A DNA stretch of 64,000 bases from positions 16,046 through 80,045 of the forward strand of contig NZ_JAMGSL010000014.1 of the NCBI RefSeq assembly GCF_025195125.1, in the 5' to 3' direction. A program made the position numbers and the translations under genes. Source of the stretch: Streptomyces sp. Je 1-79 (GTDB taxonomy: Bacteria; Actinomycetota; Actinomycetes; Streptomycetales; Streptomycetaceae). The notes under the pieces are model-generated. The model was given only the letters and a program-made list of their open reading frames with translations, made no database searches and was not told the origin of the DNA. The stretch's first letter is position 1; the number at the start of each line of letters is the position of its first letter. Of the stretch, positions 1-9,015 are shown in pieces.

Positions 1-58
1 CGGGGCACCGACCGGTGCCCCGCCCTCCGCCGTACCCGGTCAGGCCCCCGAGGGGGCC
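1..58 (-). terminator. Two GC-rich hairpins downstream of the RecD2-like gene
   Basis: Positions 1-22 form a 9-bp stem with a 4-base loop, and 43-58 form a second 7-bp G/C stem with a 2-base loop. Both lie just 3' of the minus-strand gene ending at 61, so they probably end its transcript. Neither has a clear U tract and the left edge cuts the context. Confidence 0.4.
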
Positions 59-60
59 GG

Positions 61-2415
61 TCAGTCCTCCGAGGCCGCCAGAAGGGCCTCCAGAAGCGGC
101 CGCAGCCGGGTCGTACGCTCCTGGGCCACCCCCTCGGACACCGCGCGGGGCAGCGCCTGGTCCACGCCGTGCACGACCGACAGGTGCCGCTCGCCCCGGC
201 CGAAGGCCGTGTACACCCAGGCCCGGCTCAGGCCCTGAGCCGCGTCCCCCGGCAGCACCACGACCGCCGCCGGCCAGCGCATCCCCGCCGCCTGGTGCGC
301 CGTGAGCGCCCAGCCGTGCCGCAGCACGGACTCCACCCGCTCCTTCGGTACGACGAGCTGCTCGCCCGCGCACTCCAGGCGCAGGCCCTCGGCGTCCGCC
401 GACACGACCGTCCCGCCCACCGTCCGCCCGGGGGCCGGCACATAGGCCACCCGGTCGCCCGGGTCGAAGCCGAGGAAGCGGCCCGGCCCGGGGTTGAGCC
501 GCTGCTTGAGCGCCGCGTTCAGCGCGCGGGTGCCCGCCGAGCCGCCGTGGCCGACCGTGATCACCTGGGTCTGCTCGGCCGCGACGCCGATCGCCCGCGG
601 AATCGAGTCGGCGACCAGCTGGACGGTGCGGTGGACGGCCTCGCCCGCGTCCCTGACCGGGACGATCACGACCTCCTTGCCGGGGGCCTCCACCTGGCTC
701 AGCTCGCCGATGCCGATGCCCGAGACCAGCTCGCCGATCGGACCGGGATCGGGGACGCGGGAGGCGATCTGCGGGCACACCCGGGCCGCGAGGACATCGG
801 CGAACACCCGGCCCGCGCCCGCGGAGCCGAGGACACCGGGGTCTCCGCCGAGCACCAGACGGCAGCCGTCGGGCAGGGACTCCACGAGCATCGCGGCACT
901 CTCGACGTCCAGCTGCGGCGCGTCCAGGACGACCAGCAGGTCCAGGGCGAAGGCGCCCTCCGCGTCCCGGCCCGGTCCGGCCACGCCGGCCAGCAGGTCG
1001 GCGACCGTCAGCGCCTCCGTGCCGAGACGGCGGACGCCGTTCTCGCTGTGCACGGCCACCGCGACCCGCAGGCCCCGCTCACGGGCGGCCTCGGCGAGCG
1101 CGACGGGCTCGCTACGGGCCGCCTCGCCTCCGGTGTGCAGGACCAGACCGTGCGCGCCGGTGGCGCGGACCAGCTCGGGTCCGTCCCAGACCTCCCCGGA
1201 GGCGGTCTTGACCAGCCGGGCCAGCCCGTCGGCCAGGCTCTCCTCGGCGAGCGCGTACCGGTCGAGCCCCAGCAGGACGGGCACGTCGGGGGCGTCGGCG
1301 GCTTCGGGACCTTCGGGAGCGGCCTCCCCCTCGTGCTCGGCCTCGCCCTCCAGCTCCTCCTGGGCGGGCTCCTCCTCCTGGAACACCAGCACCGCGCCTT
1401 CGGACACCGCCGCCCGCACGGCCTCGTCCGGGTCGGGCACCGACAGCTTGCCGAGCCCGGCCCGCACGGTGGCGTCCTCCAGGGCCGTGTGCCCCTTCAG
1501 CGCGGCCCGTTCGAGCAACCAGGCGACCAGGGCGACCGCCCTCCGGGGATCGTCCGGACCGCACTCCGCGCCGAGCAGGGCCCGCGCGAAGCCGTCGGCG
1601 TGCTCGGGCTGCACCCCGGGCACCGACAGGAGCAGCCAGGGGTCCTCACGCAGCGCCTCGGCGGCGCCCTCGCCCAGGGCCGCGGCGACCTGGCCGGTCA
1701 GAGACTCCGGCGCGCCACCGCGAGCGAGCACCTCCCGCACGGCCGCCAGCGTCTCGGGGGCCGCCGTCGACTCCTGGACCGCCGGGCGCGCGGCCGTGAC
1801 CGGTGCCGGCACCGAGCCGGGCGCCGGGGTGGGGGCGGGCTGCCGGGGCGCGGGATCCGGCGCCTCGAAGAACGCGCCGCTCGGCTTCGTACCGCTCTCC
1901 ACCGCCCGCACCGCCGCGAGCAGGTCGGCCGCGGTACCGCTGAGCTTGCCGCCCGCCTCGACGGGCGCCGCCTTCTCGGCCTTGCGCTGCTCGATCCTGG
2001 CCCGCAACTCCCGCTGCGCGGCCAGCTCGGCCTGCGCCTCGGACACCTCGGCGGCCTTCGTCTCCCCGCCGGCCTCCGTCTCCCCGTCGGCGACAGGACT
2101 CGCCTCGGCGTCCGGGCCCGCGTCGGCGGCAGGACTCAAGCTGGCGTCCGGGCCCCCGTCGGCAGCAGGACTCACGTCGGCGTCCGGACTCGCGTCGGCA
2201 GCAGGACTCGCCTCGGTGTCCGGACTCGGGTCGGCGGCAGGACTCGCCTCGACGAGAGGGCCCGCGTCGGCCTCACCGGCCTTGCCGTCCGCCTCCGCGC
2301 CTTCCCCGGCGTGCTCCTCCACGCCCTCCGGGGTGCGCTCGGTCGCGGCCTCGTCGGCCTCGCCCCGCACGGGCTCGGTGGCCTCGGGAGGGGTCTCCCG
2401 CGAAGGCTCGGTCAC
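61..2415 (-). CDS. RecD2-like helix-hairpin-helix protein with degenerate helicase motifs
   Basis: 784 residues from a GTG start that overlaps the upstream aldo/keto reductase stop by 4 bases. Residues 1-150 are acidic, Ala/Pro-rich low complexity with SPAAD-type repeats at about 57-110. Residues 215-345 resemble the helix-hairpin-helix region of RecD2 helicases. Residues 385-784 follow the RecD2 helicase order: a motif III-like stretch (LGGDP, 522-526), an SH3-like segment at 645-700 and motif V/VI-like stretches at 701-745. The Walker A position reads TGGEAARSEP (428-437), lacking the GKT, and the Walker B position reads VVLDAP (495-500), lacking the DE pair. It therefore looks like a catalytically dead or altered RecD-family protein, perhaps a DNA-binding scaffold. 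The family assignment is moderately sure; the role is unknown. Confidence 0.8.
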   Translation of the reverse strand: MTEPSRETPPEATEPVRGEADEAATERTPEGVEEHAGEGAEADGKAGEADAGPLVEASPAADPSPDTEASPAADASPDADVSPAADGGPDASLSPAADAGPDAEASPVADGETEAGGETKAAEVSEAQAELAAQRELRARIEQRKAEKAAPVEAGGKLSGTAADLLAAVRAVESGTKPSGAFFEAPDPAPRQPAPTPAPGSVPAPVTAARPAVQESTAAPETLAAVREVLARGGAPESLTGQVAAALGEGAAEALREDPWLLLSVPGVQPEHADGFARALLGAECGPDDPRRAVALVAWLLERAALKGHTALEDATVRAGLGKLSVPDPDEAVRAAVSEGAVLVFQEEEPAQEELEGEAEHEGEAAPEGPEAADAPDVPVLLGLDRYALAEESLADGLARLVKTASGEVWDGPELVRATGAHGLVLHTGGEAARSEPVALAEAARERGLRVAVAVHSENGVRRLGTEALTVADLLAGVAGPGRDAEGAFALDLLVVLDAPQLDVESAAMLVESLPDGCRLVLGGDPGVLGSAGAGRVFADVLAARVCPQIASRVPDPGPIGELVSGIGIGELSQVEAPGKEVVIVPVRDAGEAVHRTVQLVADSIPRAIGVAAEQTQVITVGHGGSAGTRALNAALKQRLNPGPGRFLGFDPGDRVAYVPAPGRTVGGTVVSADAEGLRLECAGEQLVVPKERVESVLRHGWALTAHQAAGMRWPAAVVVLPGDAAQGLSRAWVYTAFGRGERHLSVVHGVDQALPRAVSEGVAQERTTRLRPLLEALLAASED
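2086..2247 (-). repeat. Degenerate in-gene tandem repeat encoding SPAAD/SPDA units
   Basis: Codons 57-110 of the RecD2-like gene are imperfect copies of a unit of about 8-12 codons encoding ASPAAD followed by a PDA-type spacer. The same bases (GGCAGCAGGACTC and variants on the plus strand) recur several times, so copy number may vary between strains. Confidence 0.7.
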
Positions 2416-3398
2416 AAGGTGCTCCAGTCCTGGTCCGGATAGCGGTGCAGGGGCGCCGACACATCGTCGAGGGCCCGGCAGATCTCGTCAGGAAGACTAA
2501 GGCTCTCCACTGACAACGCGGCCGTGAGCTGCTGCGCGTTGCGCGCGCCGACGATCGGGGCGGTCACGCCCGGCCGGTCGCGGACCCAGGCGAGCGCCAC
2601 CTGGAGCGGCGTCGTCGCCAGACCGTCCGCCGCCGTGGTGACCGCGTCGACGATCCGGCTCGCCGCCTCGTCCAGATACGGTTCCACGAACGGCGCCATG
2701 GTCTCCGAGCCGCCCCGGGAGTCGGCGGGCGTGCCGTTGCGGTACTTCCCCGTGAGCACCCCGCGCCCCAGCGGCGAGGACGGCAGCAGACCTATCCCCA
2801 GGTCCAGGGCCGCGGGCAGCACCTCCCGCTCGACGCCCCGCTGGAGCAACGAGTACTCCATCTGCGTCGCCGCGAGGCGCGTCCGTCCCGCGACCGCCGA
2901 CCCGAGCTGCCAGGTCCCCGCCTTCGCCAGCTGCCACCCGCAGAAGTTCGACACCCCCACGTAACGGGCCCGCCCGCTGCTCACCGCGATGTCGAGCGCC
3001 TGGAGCGACTCCTCCAGCGGGGTGTGCGGATCGAAGGCGTGCAGCTGCCACAGATCCACGTGGTCCGTGCCGAGCCGTGCCAGGGAGGCGTCCAGCGCGG
3101 CCAGCAGATGCCCGCGGGAACCGTCCGTCCGACGGTCCGGGTCGGGCACGCTGCCCGCCTTCGTGGAGACGACCAGATCCCGCCGCGGCACCAGCCGCTC
3201 CATGAGCTGCCCGAGGACGTACTCGGCCTCGCCCCCGCCGTACACGTCCGCGGTGTCGACCAGCGTGCCGCCCGCGTCCCAGAACGTCTTCAACTGGTCG
3301 GCGGCGTCGTGCTCGTCGGTGTCGCGCCCCCAGGTGAGGGTGCCGAGCCCCAGCCGGGACACGCGCAGGCCGGTACGTCCGAGATGCCTCTGCTCCAT
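2412..3398 (-). CDS. Aldo/keto reductase
   Basis: 328 residues, single-domain AKR of the (beta/alpha)8 type that reduces aldehydes or ketones with NAD(P)H. The catalytic tetrad is visible: Asp48 and Tyr53 in the DTADVYG stretch, Lys80 in STKAG and His120 in WQLH. A conserved SNF segment follows, and the C-terminal GARN segment probably binds cofactor. The ATG at 3398 was chosen because MEQRHLGRTG is the usual N-terminus of these actinobacterial AKRs. The gene is divergent from the LLM oxidoreductase, and its stop overlaps the start of the RecD2-like gene, so those two are probably cotranscribed. The substrate is not known. Confidence 0.92.
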   Translation of the reverse strand: MEQRHLGRTGLRVSRLGLGTLTWGRDTDEHDAADQLKTFWDAGGTLVDTADVYGGGEAEYVLGQLMERLVPRRDLVVSTKAGSVPDPDRRTDGSRGHLLAALDASLARLGTDHVDLWQLHAFDPHTPLEESLQALDIAVSSGRARYVGVSNFCGWQLAKAGTWQLGSAVAGRTRLAATQMEYSLLQRGVEREVLPAALDLGIGLLPSSPLGRGVLTGKYRNGTPADSRGGSETMAPFVEPYLDEAASRIVDAVTTAADGLATTPLQVALAWVRDRPGVTAPIVGARNAQQLTAALSVESLSLPDEICRALDDVSAPLHRYPDQDWSTL

Positions 3399-3529
3399 GG
3401 GCGCGAGATTACTGGCCAAGACCCCACGCGGAGAGAGCCTGTGGACAACCTCCCCCTGACGGATCCCTCCCCCTCGCGCTAGAGTCCGCCGCAAGGGACG
3501 TTACTGATCGGTAAAGAGGGTGTGTGGTC

Positions 3530-4579
3530 ATGAGGCTCGGCATCAACCTCGGCTACTGGGGCGCGGGAATGGACGGCGACAACCTCGCCGTCGCCCAGGA
3601 GGCGGACCGCCTCGGATACGACGTCTGCTGGGCCGCCGAGGCCTACGGCTCCGACGCGCCCACCGTGCTCTCCTGGGTGGCCGCCAAGACCGAGCGGATC
3701 GACATCGGCTCCGCGATCATGCAGATCCCGGCCCGCCAGCCCGCGATGACGGCGATGACCGCCGCCACCCTCGACTCGCTCTCCGGCGGCCGCTTCCGCC
3801 TCGGCCTCGGCGTCTCCGGCCCGCAGGTCTCCGAGGGCTGGTACGGCGTCAAGTTCGACAAGCCCCTCGCCCGCACCCGCGAGTACGTCGAGATCGTCCG
3901 CAAGGCCATGACGCGCGAGCGGCTCACGTACGAGGGCGAGCACTGGACGCTCCCGCTGCCGGACGGCCCGGGCAAGCCCATCAAGCTCACCGTGCACCCG
4001 GAGCGTGAGCACATCCCGCTCTACATCGCGGCGATCGGCCCGAAGAACCTGGAGCAGACCGGCGAGATCGCCGACGGCGCGCTGCTGATCTTCCCCTCCG
4101 CCGAGCACCTGGAGGAGACCGCGCTGCGCCCGCTCCGGGCGGGCCGCGAGAAGGCCGGGCTGACCATGGAGGGCTTCGACGTCCACCCGACCCTGCCGCT
4201 CGCCCTCGGCGACGACATCGACGCCCTCGCGGACATCTTCCGCCCGTACACCGCCCTGTACGTCGGCGGCATGGGCAGCCGCAAGCAGAACTTCTACAAC
4301 CAGCTCGCCCAGCGCATGGGCTACGAGAAGCAGGCCGCCGAGATCCAGGACAAGTACCTGGCGGGCGACAAGGCCGGCGCCGCCGCGGCCGTACCGCGGC
4401 AGCTGATCGACCAGACCACCCTGCTCGGTTCCGTCGAGCGCATCGCCGACCGGATGACGGCCTACGCCCAGGCCGGTGTCACGACCCTGACCCTCGCCCC
4501 CGCCGGCTTCACCCTCGACGAGCGGGTGGCGGCGCTGCGGGCGGGCACCGAGGCCCTGGAGCGGGCGGGCCTCGCCTAG
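3530..4579 (+). CDS. LLM class F420-dependent oxidoreductase
   Basis: 349 residues of the luciferase-like monooxygenase TIM-barrel superfamily, in the subgroup that usually uses cofactor F420 in actinomycetes. The N-terminus LGINLGYWG, the SGGRFRLGLGVSGPQVSEGWYG block and the PLYIAAIGPKN strand are typical of this subgroup. ATG at 3530 is preferred over GTG at 3524 because the AAGAGGG ribosome-binding site ends at 3520, giving a 9-base spacing. It is divergent from the aldo/keto reductase, with about 130 bp of shared promoter region. The substrate cannot be predicted, and F420 rather than FMN use is an inference from the family. Confidence 0.9.
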   Translation: MRLGINLGYWGAGMDGDNLAVAQEADRLGYDVCWAAEAYGSDAPTVLSWVAAKTERIDIGSAIMQIPARQPAMTAMTAATLDSLSGGRFRLGLGVSGPQVSEGWYGVKFDKPLARTREYVEIVRKAMTRERLTYEGEHWTLPLPDGPGKPIKLTVHPEREHIPLYIAAIGPKNLEQTGEIADGALLIFPSAEHLEETALRPLRAGREKAGLTMEGFDVHPTLPLALGDDIDALADIFRPYTALYVGGMGSRKQNFYNQLAQRMGYEKQAAEIQDKYLAGDKAGAAAAVPRQLIDQTTLLGSVERIADRMTAYAQAGVTTLTLAPAGFTLDERVAALRAGTEALERAGLA

Positions 4580-4616
4580 GCCCTGTCCTGGAGAGCGGGT
4601 CCGGCGGGAAAGTCTG

Positions 4617-4657
4617 CGGCCGTGGTGGGGGCTCGGGGGTCTTCCCCGCCACGGCCG
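4617..4657 (+). terminator. Hairpin after the LLM oxidoreductase gene
   Basis: A 14-bp stem with one G-U pair (arms 4617-4630 and 4644-4657) and a 13-base loop, 37 bases past the stop. There is no U tract, which is common for Streptomyces terminators. Confidence 0.5.
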
Positions 4658-4815
4658 TCATGCTGCTCAACGCGCCACACGGCGCCCGGTTACGAGCGGA
4701 ACGGTCCGTCTTTCAGCCGAACGGCCCGCCTCTCGTGTTGCCCGGCGGCCGGACCCGCACTTGACTCGTTCTCTGCGGACGTGCGGTGTGCGGACGCCCG
4801 CTGAGAGGTGGCGCC

Positions 4816-5601
4816 ATGCTCACGGCCAAGAGCCTGTTCCAGGAAATCATCGACAACGACGAGTCCTACCAGCTCTTCTGTTCCATCGCCGCCAGTGGCG
4901 AGGCCCAGGGCGGCTGGGAGAACGCACGGATCGCGGCCCTGGTCGCGCCAGGGATGCGGGATCTCGCACCCAAGATCACCCGGCACGGTGCGGACGAGGA
5001 CAAGCACGGCCGGATCTTCAACGCGCTGCTGAAGAAGCGCGGCCTGGAGCCCGTGGCGGTGCCGCCCGACACCGACTACACGATGCTCCTCGAACAGCGC
5101 GGCATCGGCCTCGCCCACGACAAGCTCCGCCGTGACGAGCCGCTGAGCGAGGAGGACATCGTCGTCTACCTCGCGCACAGCCGGGTCACCGAGCAGCGGG
5201 CCGCGGACCAGATGAACATGCTGGTCACGTACTTCGGGGACCACCCCGAGCTCGGCAAGGCCATCCACATGATCGACAACGACGAGACGAACCATCTCGC
5301 GTACTGCCACGAGGAGCTGCTGGGCCTCGCGTACGCCGGACACGGCCGGGTCATCCAGCGCACCCTGCGCGACTCCGCACTCGCCGAGATCCAGGTCTAC
5401 CGCGACGTCAGCCTCGCCGTGATGAGCCACATGGGACGCATCCTGCGCTGGCCCAGGGCCAAGTCGGCCGCCCTCGCCGCCGGGATCCACGGCATGTACG
5501 CCTGGGAGCGGGCCGCCGGCTGGCACCGGATGGTCGACCTGAAGATGCCCGAACGGCGCGACGCGCTGGGAGGCCCCATGACCCCTGCCCCCGCGTTCTG
5601 A
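4816..5601 (+). CDS. Ferritin-like di-iron domain protein
   Basis: 261 residues, mostly helical. Two ExxH metal-binding motifs are visible, Glu61-His64 (EDKH) and Glu157-His160 (ETNH), with a further Glu at 126. This fits a four-helix di-iron bundle of the ferritin-like or rubrerythrin superfamily. ATG 4816 follows a GAGAGGTGG ribosome-binding site. There is no signal peptide, so it is cytoplasmic. It is convergent with corA, with only 24 bp between stops. Such proteins may act in iron or oxidative chemistry; no specific reaction can be assigned. Confidence 0.85.
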   Translation: MLTAKSLFQEIIDNDESYQLFCSIAASGEAQGGWENARIAALVAPGMRDLAPKITRHGADEDKHGRIFNALLKKRGLEPVAVPPDTDYTMLLEQRGIGLAHDKLRRDEPLSEEDIVVYLAHSRVTEQRAADQMNMLVTYFGDHPELGKAIHMIDNDETNHLAYCHEELLGLAYAGHGRVIQRTLRDSALAEIQVYRDVSLAVMSHMGRILRWPRAKSAALAAGIHGMYAWERAAGWHRMVDLKMPERRDALGGPMTPAPAF

Positions 5602-5625
5602 GCCGCCGAGGCCCCGGCGCCGTGA

Positions 5626-6609
5626 CTACATCCAGCCGCGGCGCTTGAACAGCCGGTACAGCCCGAGAACGGCCCCGGTCATCAGCAGGATCACCGCCGG
5701 GTACGCCCAGACCCAGGTCAGCTCGGGCATGTGGTCGAAGTTCATGCCGTAGATCCCCGCGACCATCGTGGGGACCGCGGCCATGGCCGCCCACGCCGAG
5801 ATCTTCCGCATGTCGTCGTTCTGCCGGACACCCATCTGCGCGAGATGCGCCGACAGGACGTCCGACAGCAGCCGGTCCAGCCCCTCCACCTGCTCGGTGG
5901 CGCGGGTCAGGTGGTCGCTGACGTCCCGGAAGAAGGGCTTCGCGTGCTGGTTCACGAACGGCACCGACCCGGTCGCGAGCTTCTCCACCGGCGCCGCCAG
6001 CGGGCTCGCGGCCCGGCGGAACTCGAGCACCTGGCGCTTGGCGGTGTAGATCCGCTCCGCCGTGCTCCCCGGGCTCCGGCCGACCGGCGCGAAGACGTCG
6101 GCCTCCAGCTCCTCCAGGTCCACCTGGAGCTCGCCGGCCACGTCGATGTAGTGGTCGACGACCGCGTCGCTGATCGCGTACAGGACGGCCGTCGGGCCGT
6201 GGCGCAGCACGTCGGGGTCGGCCTCCAGCCGGCGCCGTACCGCCGCGAGCGGCGCGCCCTCGCCGTGCCGGACCGTCACCACGAACGAGTCGCCGATGAA
6301 GACCATCAACTCGCCCGACGAGACCCGGTCGCTCTGCGGCTCGTACACCACCGGCTTGAGGACCACGAAGAGCGAGTCGTCGTAGACCTCCAGCTTCGGC
6401 CGCTGATGGGCCTTCAGCGCGTCCTCGACGGCCAGCTGATGCAGCGCGAACTCGGCCGAGACATGGTCGAACTCGGCCTCGGAGGGCTCGTGCAGCCCGA
6501 CCCAGAGAAATGCGTCGCCGACCGTCCTCGCCTCCTCCAGGGCGTCGGACAGATCGGCGGGGCCTTCCATACGGCGCCCGTCGCGGTAGATGGCGGAGTC
6601 GACGATCAC
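5626..6609 (-). CDS. corA: CorA-type magnesium/cobalt channel
   Basis: 327 residues. A long soluble N-terminal domain is followed by two C-terminal membrane helices, and the signature YGMNF (287-291, with GMN at 288-290) lies at the end of the first helix; this motif forms the selectivity filter of CorA pentamers. The GTG at 6609 was chosen because it follows a GGGAAG ribosome-binding site at good spacing and gives the usual MIVDSAIYRDG start; a longer GTG start at 6645 lacks one. It faces the ferritin-like gene and is divergent from the phosphatase gene. Role: Mg2+ (or Co2+/Ni2+) transport in the membrane. Confidence 0.93.
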   Translation of the reverse strand: MIVDSAIYRDGRRMEGPADLSDALEEARTVGDAFLWVGLHEPSEAEFDHVSAEFALHQLAVEDALKAHQRPKLEVYDDSLFVVLKPVVYEPQSDRVSSGELMVFIGDSFVVTVRHGEGAPLAAVRRRLEADPDVLRHGPTAVLYAISDAVVDHYIDVAGELQVDLEELEADVFAPVGRSPGSTAERIYTAKRQVLEFRRAASPLAAPVEKLATGSVPFVNQHAKPFFRDVSDHLTRATEQVEGLDRLLSDVLSAHLAQMGVRQNDDMRKISAWAAMAAVPTMVAGIYGMNFDHMPELTWVWAYPAVILLMTGAVLGLYRLFKRRGWM

Positions 6610-6713
6610 GGGCCGTATTCTTCCCCGCGATTCCCCTTCTCGCACATGCGAGTGGCCCCGGATCGTCCACAGGGCCGTCCCACGCGCGCGTGCGGCCGCC
6701 TACTCTTGCCGCC

Positions 6714-7403
6714 ATGGCCACGCTGATTCTCGTCCGGCACGGACGCTCCACCGCCAACACCTCCGGTGTCCTCGCCGGGCGGATGCCCGGGGTCGCCCTC
6801 GACGAGCGCGGCGTCGCGCAGGCGGCCGCCCTGCCCGGGCGACTGGCCGGGGTGCCGCTCGCCGCCGTCGTCTCCAGCCCCTTGCAGCGCTGCCGCGAGA
6901 CGGTGCGGCCGCTCCTCGACGCCCGGCCCGGGCTGCCGCTCCACACCGAGGAGCGCATCAGCGAGTGCGACTACGGCGACTGGTCCGGCCGCAAGCTCGC
7001 CGAACTGGCCGATGAACCCCTCATGGAGGTCGTCCAGGCCCACGCGTCCGCCGCGGCCTTCCCCGGCGGCGAGTCGATGCGCGCCATGCAGGCACGCGCC
7101 GTCGACGCCGTACGGGACTGGAACGCGCGCGTGGAGGCCGAGCACGGCGAGGACGCCGTCTACGCGATGTGTTCGCACGGCGACATCATCAAGTCGATCG
7201 TCGCCGACGCCCTCGGCCTCCACCTCGACCTCTTCCAGCGCATCCACGTCGACCCCTGCTCCGTCACCGTCATCCGCTACACGCGGCTGCGCCCCTTCCT
7301 CGTACGGCTGGGCGACACCGGCGACTTCGCGGCGCTCGCTCCCCGGGAGAGCGGGGAGACGGGCGGGGCCGCCGAGGTCGGTGGCGGTGCGGGCGCACCG
7401 TGA
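6714..7403 (+). CDS. Histidine phosphatase family protein (MSMEG_4193-like)
   Basis: 229 residues. The N-terminal LVRHGRSTAN carries the phospho-accepting His9 of the RHG motif; SSPLQRCRET and the later CSHGD complete the usual active-site set of this family. The tail (from about residue 205) is Gly/Ala-rich and unstructured. It starts the cluster phosphatase - DUF3090 - kinase-like protein - mshC, all on the plus strand. As far as I recall, this cluster is conserved in actinobacteria but not functionally explained. The substrate is unknown; sugar phosphates or phosphorylated cofactor precursors are possible. Confidence 0.9.
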   Translation: MATLILVRHGRSTANTSGVLAGRMPGVALDERGVAQAAALPGRLAGVPLAAVVSSPLQRCRETVRPLLDARPGLPLHTEERISECDYGDWSGRKLAELADEPLMEVVQAHASAAAFPGGESMRAMQARAVDAVRDWNARVEAEHGEDAVYAMCSHGDIIKSIVADALGLHLDLFQRIHVDPCSVTVIRYTRLRPFLVRLGDTGDFAALAPRESGETGGAAEVGGGAGAP

Positions 7404-7480
7404 TCCATCCGCGCAGTAGGGTGGACGGGCCGCTGTAGCGCGGGCCTCCACCGATGCCGATCCGCAAGGGAGTCAGGGAC

Positions 7481-8071
7481 GTGTCCCGTCAGGTGTTCCT
7501 CTACGACCCACCGGAGCGTTTCGTGGCCGGTACGGTCGGGCTGCCTGGCCGCCGTACGTTCTTCCTGCAGGCGTCCGCGGCCGGCCGGGTCACCAGCGTG
7601 GCCCTGGAGAAGGCCCAGGTCGCCGCGCTCGCCGAACGCATCGACGAACTCCTCGACGAGGTCGTGCGCCGCACCGGCGGCAACGCCCCCGTCCCGGCCG
7701 TCGCGCCGACCGACGTCTCCGACACCGCTCCGCTCGACGTCCCCGTCGAGGAGGAGTTCCGGGTCGGCACCATGGCGCTGGCCTGGGACGGCGAGGAGCA
7801 GCGCATGATCGTCGAGGCACAGGCCCTCGTCGAACTCGACGCCGAGTCCGAGGAGGACCTCGCCGCCGCCGAGGAACGCCTCCTCCAGGACGAGGAGAAC
7901 GGGCCGCCGATGCTGCGTGTCCGTCTCTCCGGCGCGCAGGCCAGGGCCTTCGCCAAGCGCGCCCTCGACGTGGTCAACGCCGGCCGCCCGCCGTGCCCGC
8001 TGTGCAGCCTGCCGCTCGACCCCGAGGGCCATGTGTGCCCGCGCCAGAACGGATACCGACGCGGAGCATGA
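7481..8071 (+). CDS. DUF3090 family protein with C-terminal zinc-type Cys cluster
   Basis: 196 residues from GTG 7481, preceded by AAGGGAG at 7465-7471. The N-terminus SRQVFLYDPPERF is typical of the DUF3090 family. The body is acidic. The C-terminus has CPLC followed by HVC, a probable zinc-binding knuckle. Its TGA overlaps the ATG of the next gene (ATGA at 8068-8071), which implies translational coupling to the kinase-like protein. No enzymatic function is established for this family to my knowledge. Confidence 0.88.
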   Translation: MSRQVFLYDPPERFVAGTVGLPGRRTFFLQASAAGRVTSVALEKAQVAALAERIDELLDEVVRRTGGNAPVPAVAPTDVSDTAPLDVPVEEEFRVGTMALAWDGEEQRMIVEAQALVELDAESEEDLAAAEERLLQDEENGPPMLRVRLSGAQARAFAKRALDVVNAGRPPCPLCSLPLDPEGHVCPRQNGYRRGA

Positions 8072-8871
8072 GCGGTCCCGACAGCCGGGCGGTCGTCGAC
8101 CTGCTCGCCAAGGGGGAGCTGACCGTCCGCGGTCAGGTCCGCGAGGCGTCCAACGCCGTGCTCGTGTGCTCCGTCGCCCTCGACGGCGTCGAGGCCGACT
8201 GCGTCTACAAGCCCGTGGCCGGGGAGCAGCCTCTCTGGGACTTCCCCGACGGCACCCTCGCCCAGCGCGAGGTCGCCGCCTACGAGCTCTCCGAGGCCAC
8301 CGGCTGGGGACTCGTACCGCCCACGGTGCTCCGCGACGGCCCGTACGGCGAGGGCATGGTCCAGCTGTGGATCGAGGCCGACCCCGGGGCGGGTCTGCTG
8401 GCGCTCACCGAGGACGAGGAGGCGGCCGAAGGCTGGAAGGCCGTCGGGCCCGCCCAGGTGGGTGGGGACCGCACCGCCCTGCTGGTCCACGCCGACCGTC
8501 CGGAGCTGCGCCGGCTGGCCGTCCTGGACGCCGTCATCAACAACGGCGACCGCAAGGGCGGGCACCTGCTGCCCGCGCCGGACGGACGCCTCTACGGCAT
8601 CGACCACGGTGTCACCTTCCACGTGGACGACAAGCTGCGCACCCTGCTGTGGGGCTGGGCGGGCGAGGAGCTGCCCGCCGAGGCCGGCGTCGTCCTGGAC
8701 CGGCTCGACGGTTCCCTGGCTCCCGGGACGCCGCTCGCCACCCGACTGGCCGAGCTGCTCACCGCCGCCGAGATCGACGCCCTGCGCCGCCGGGTGGCCG
8801 CCCTGCGCACCACCGGCCGTCACCCGGAGCCCTCCGGGCAGTGGCCGGCGATCCCCTGGCCACCGGTCTGA
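8068..8871 (+). CDS. SCO1664-family protein resembling a PI3/4-kinase-like catalytic domain
   Basis: 267 residues, translationally coupled to the DUF3090 gene. A kinase-like pattern is visible: Lys48 in VYKP, which may contact ATP; Asp161-Arg162-Lys163...His166 in NNGDRKGGH, like a catalytic loop; and Asp179 in YGIDHG at the metal-binding position. This is the arrangement of phosphatidylinositol-kinase-like and HipA/FAM20-like bacterial domains. Whether it phosphorylates a protein or a small molecule is not known. The context (phosphatase, zinc protein, mshC) suggests a small undescribed phosphorylation module. Confidence 0.85.
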   Translation: MSGPDSRAVVDLLAKGELTVRGQVREASNAVLVCSVALDGVEADCVYKPVAGEQPLWDFPDGTLAQREVAAYELSEATGWGLVPPTVLRDGPYGEGMVQLWIEADPGAGLLALTEDEEAAEGWKAVGPAQVGGDRTALLVHADRPELRRLAVLDAVINNGDRKGGHLLPAPDGRLYGIDHGVTFHVDDKLRTLLWGWAGEELPAEAGVVLDRLDGSLAPGTPLATRLAELLTAAEIDALRRRVAALRTTGRHPEPSGQWPAIPWPPV

Positions 8872-9015
8872 CCGATCGGATCCGGCCAACCCAGGTCCGG
8901 CAGCTCCGACCCCCAGGGGGTATGCACGGACCGCCACGAGCTGCAAGACCGCCTCGTCGGCCAAGATCCCGGATCCGGTTCGTATCCGGAACAGGTGTCC
9001 GGTTACGCTCAGGTC

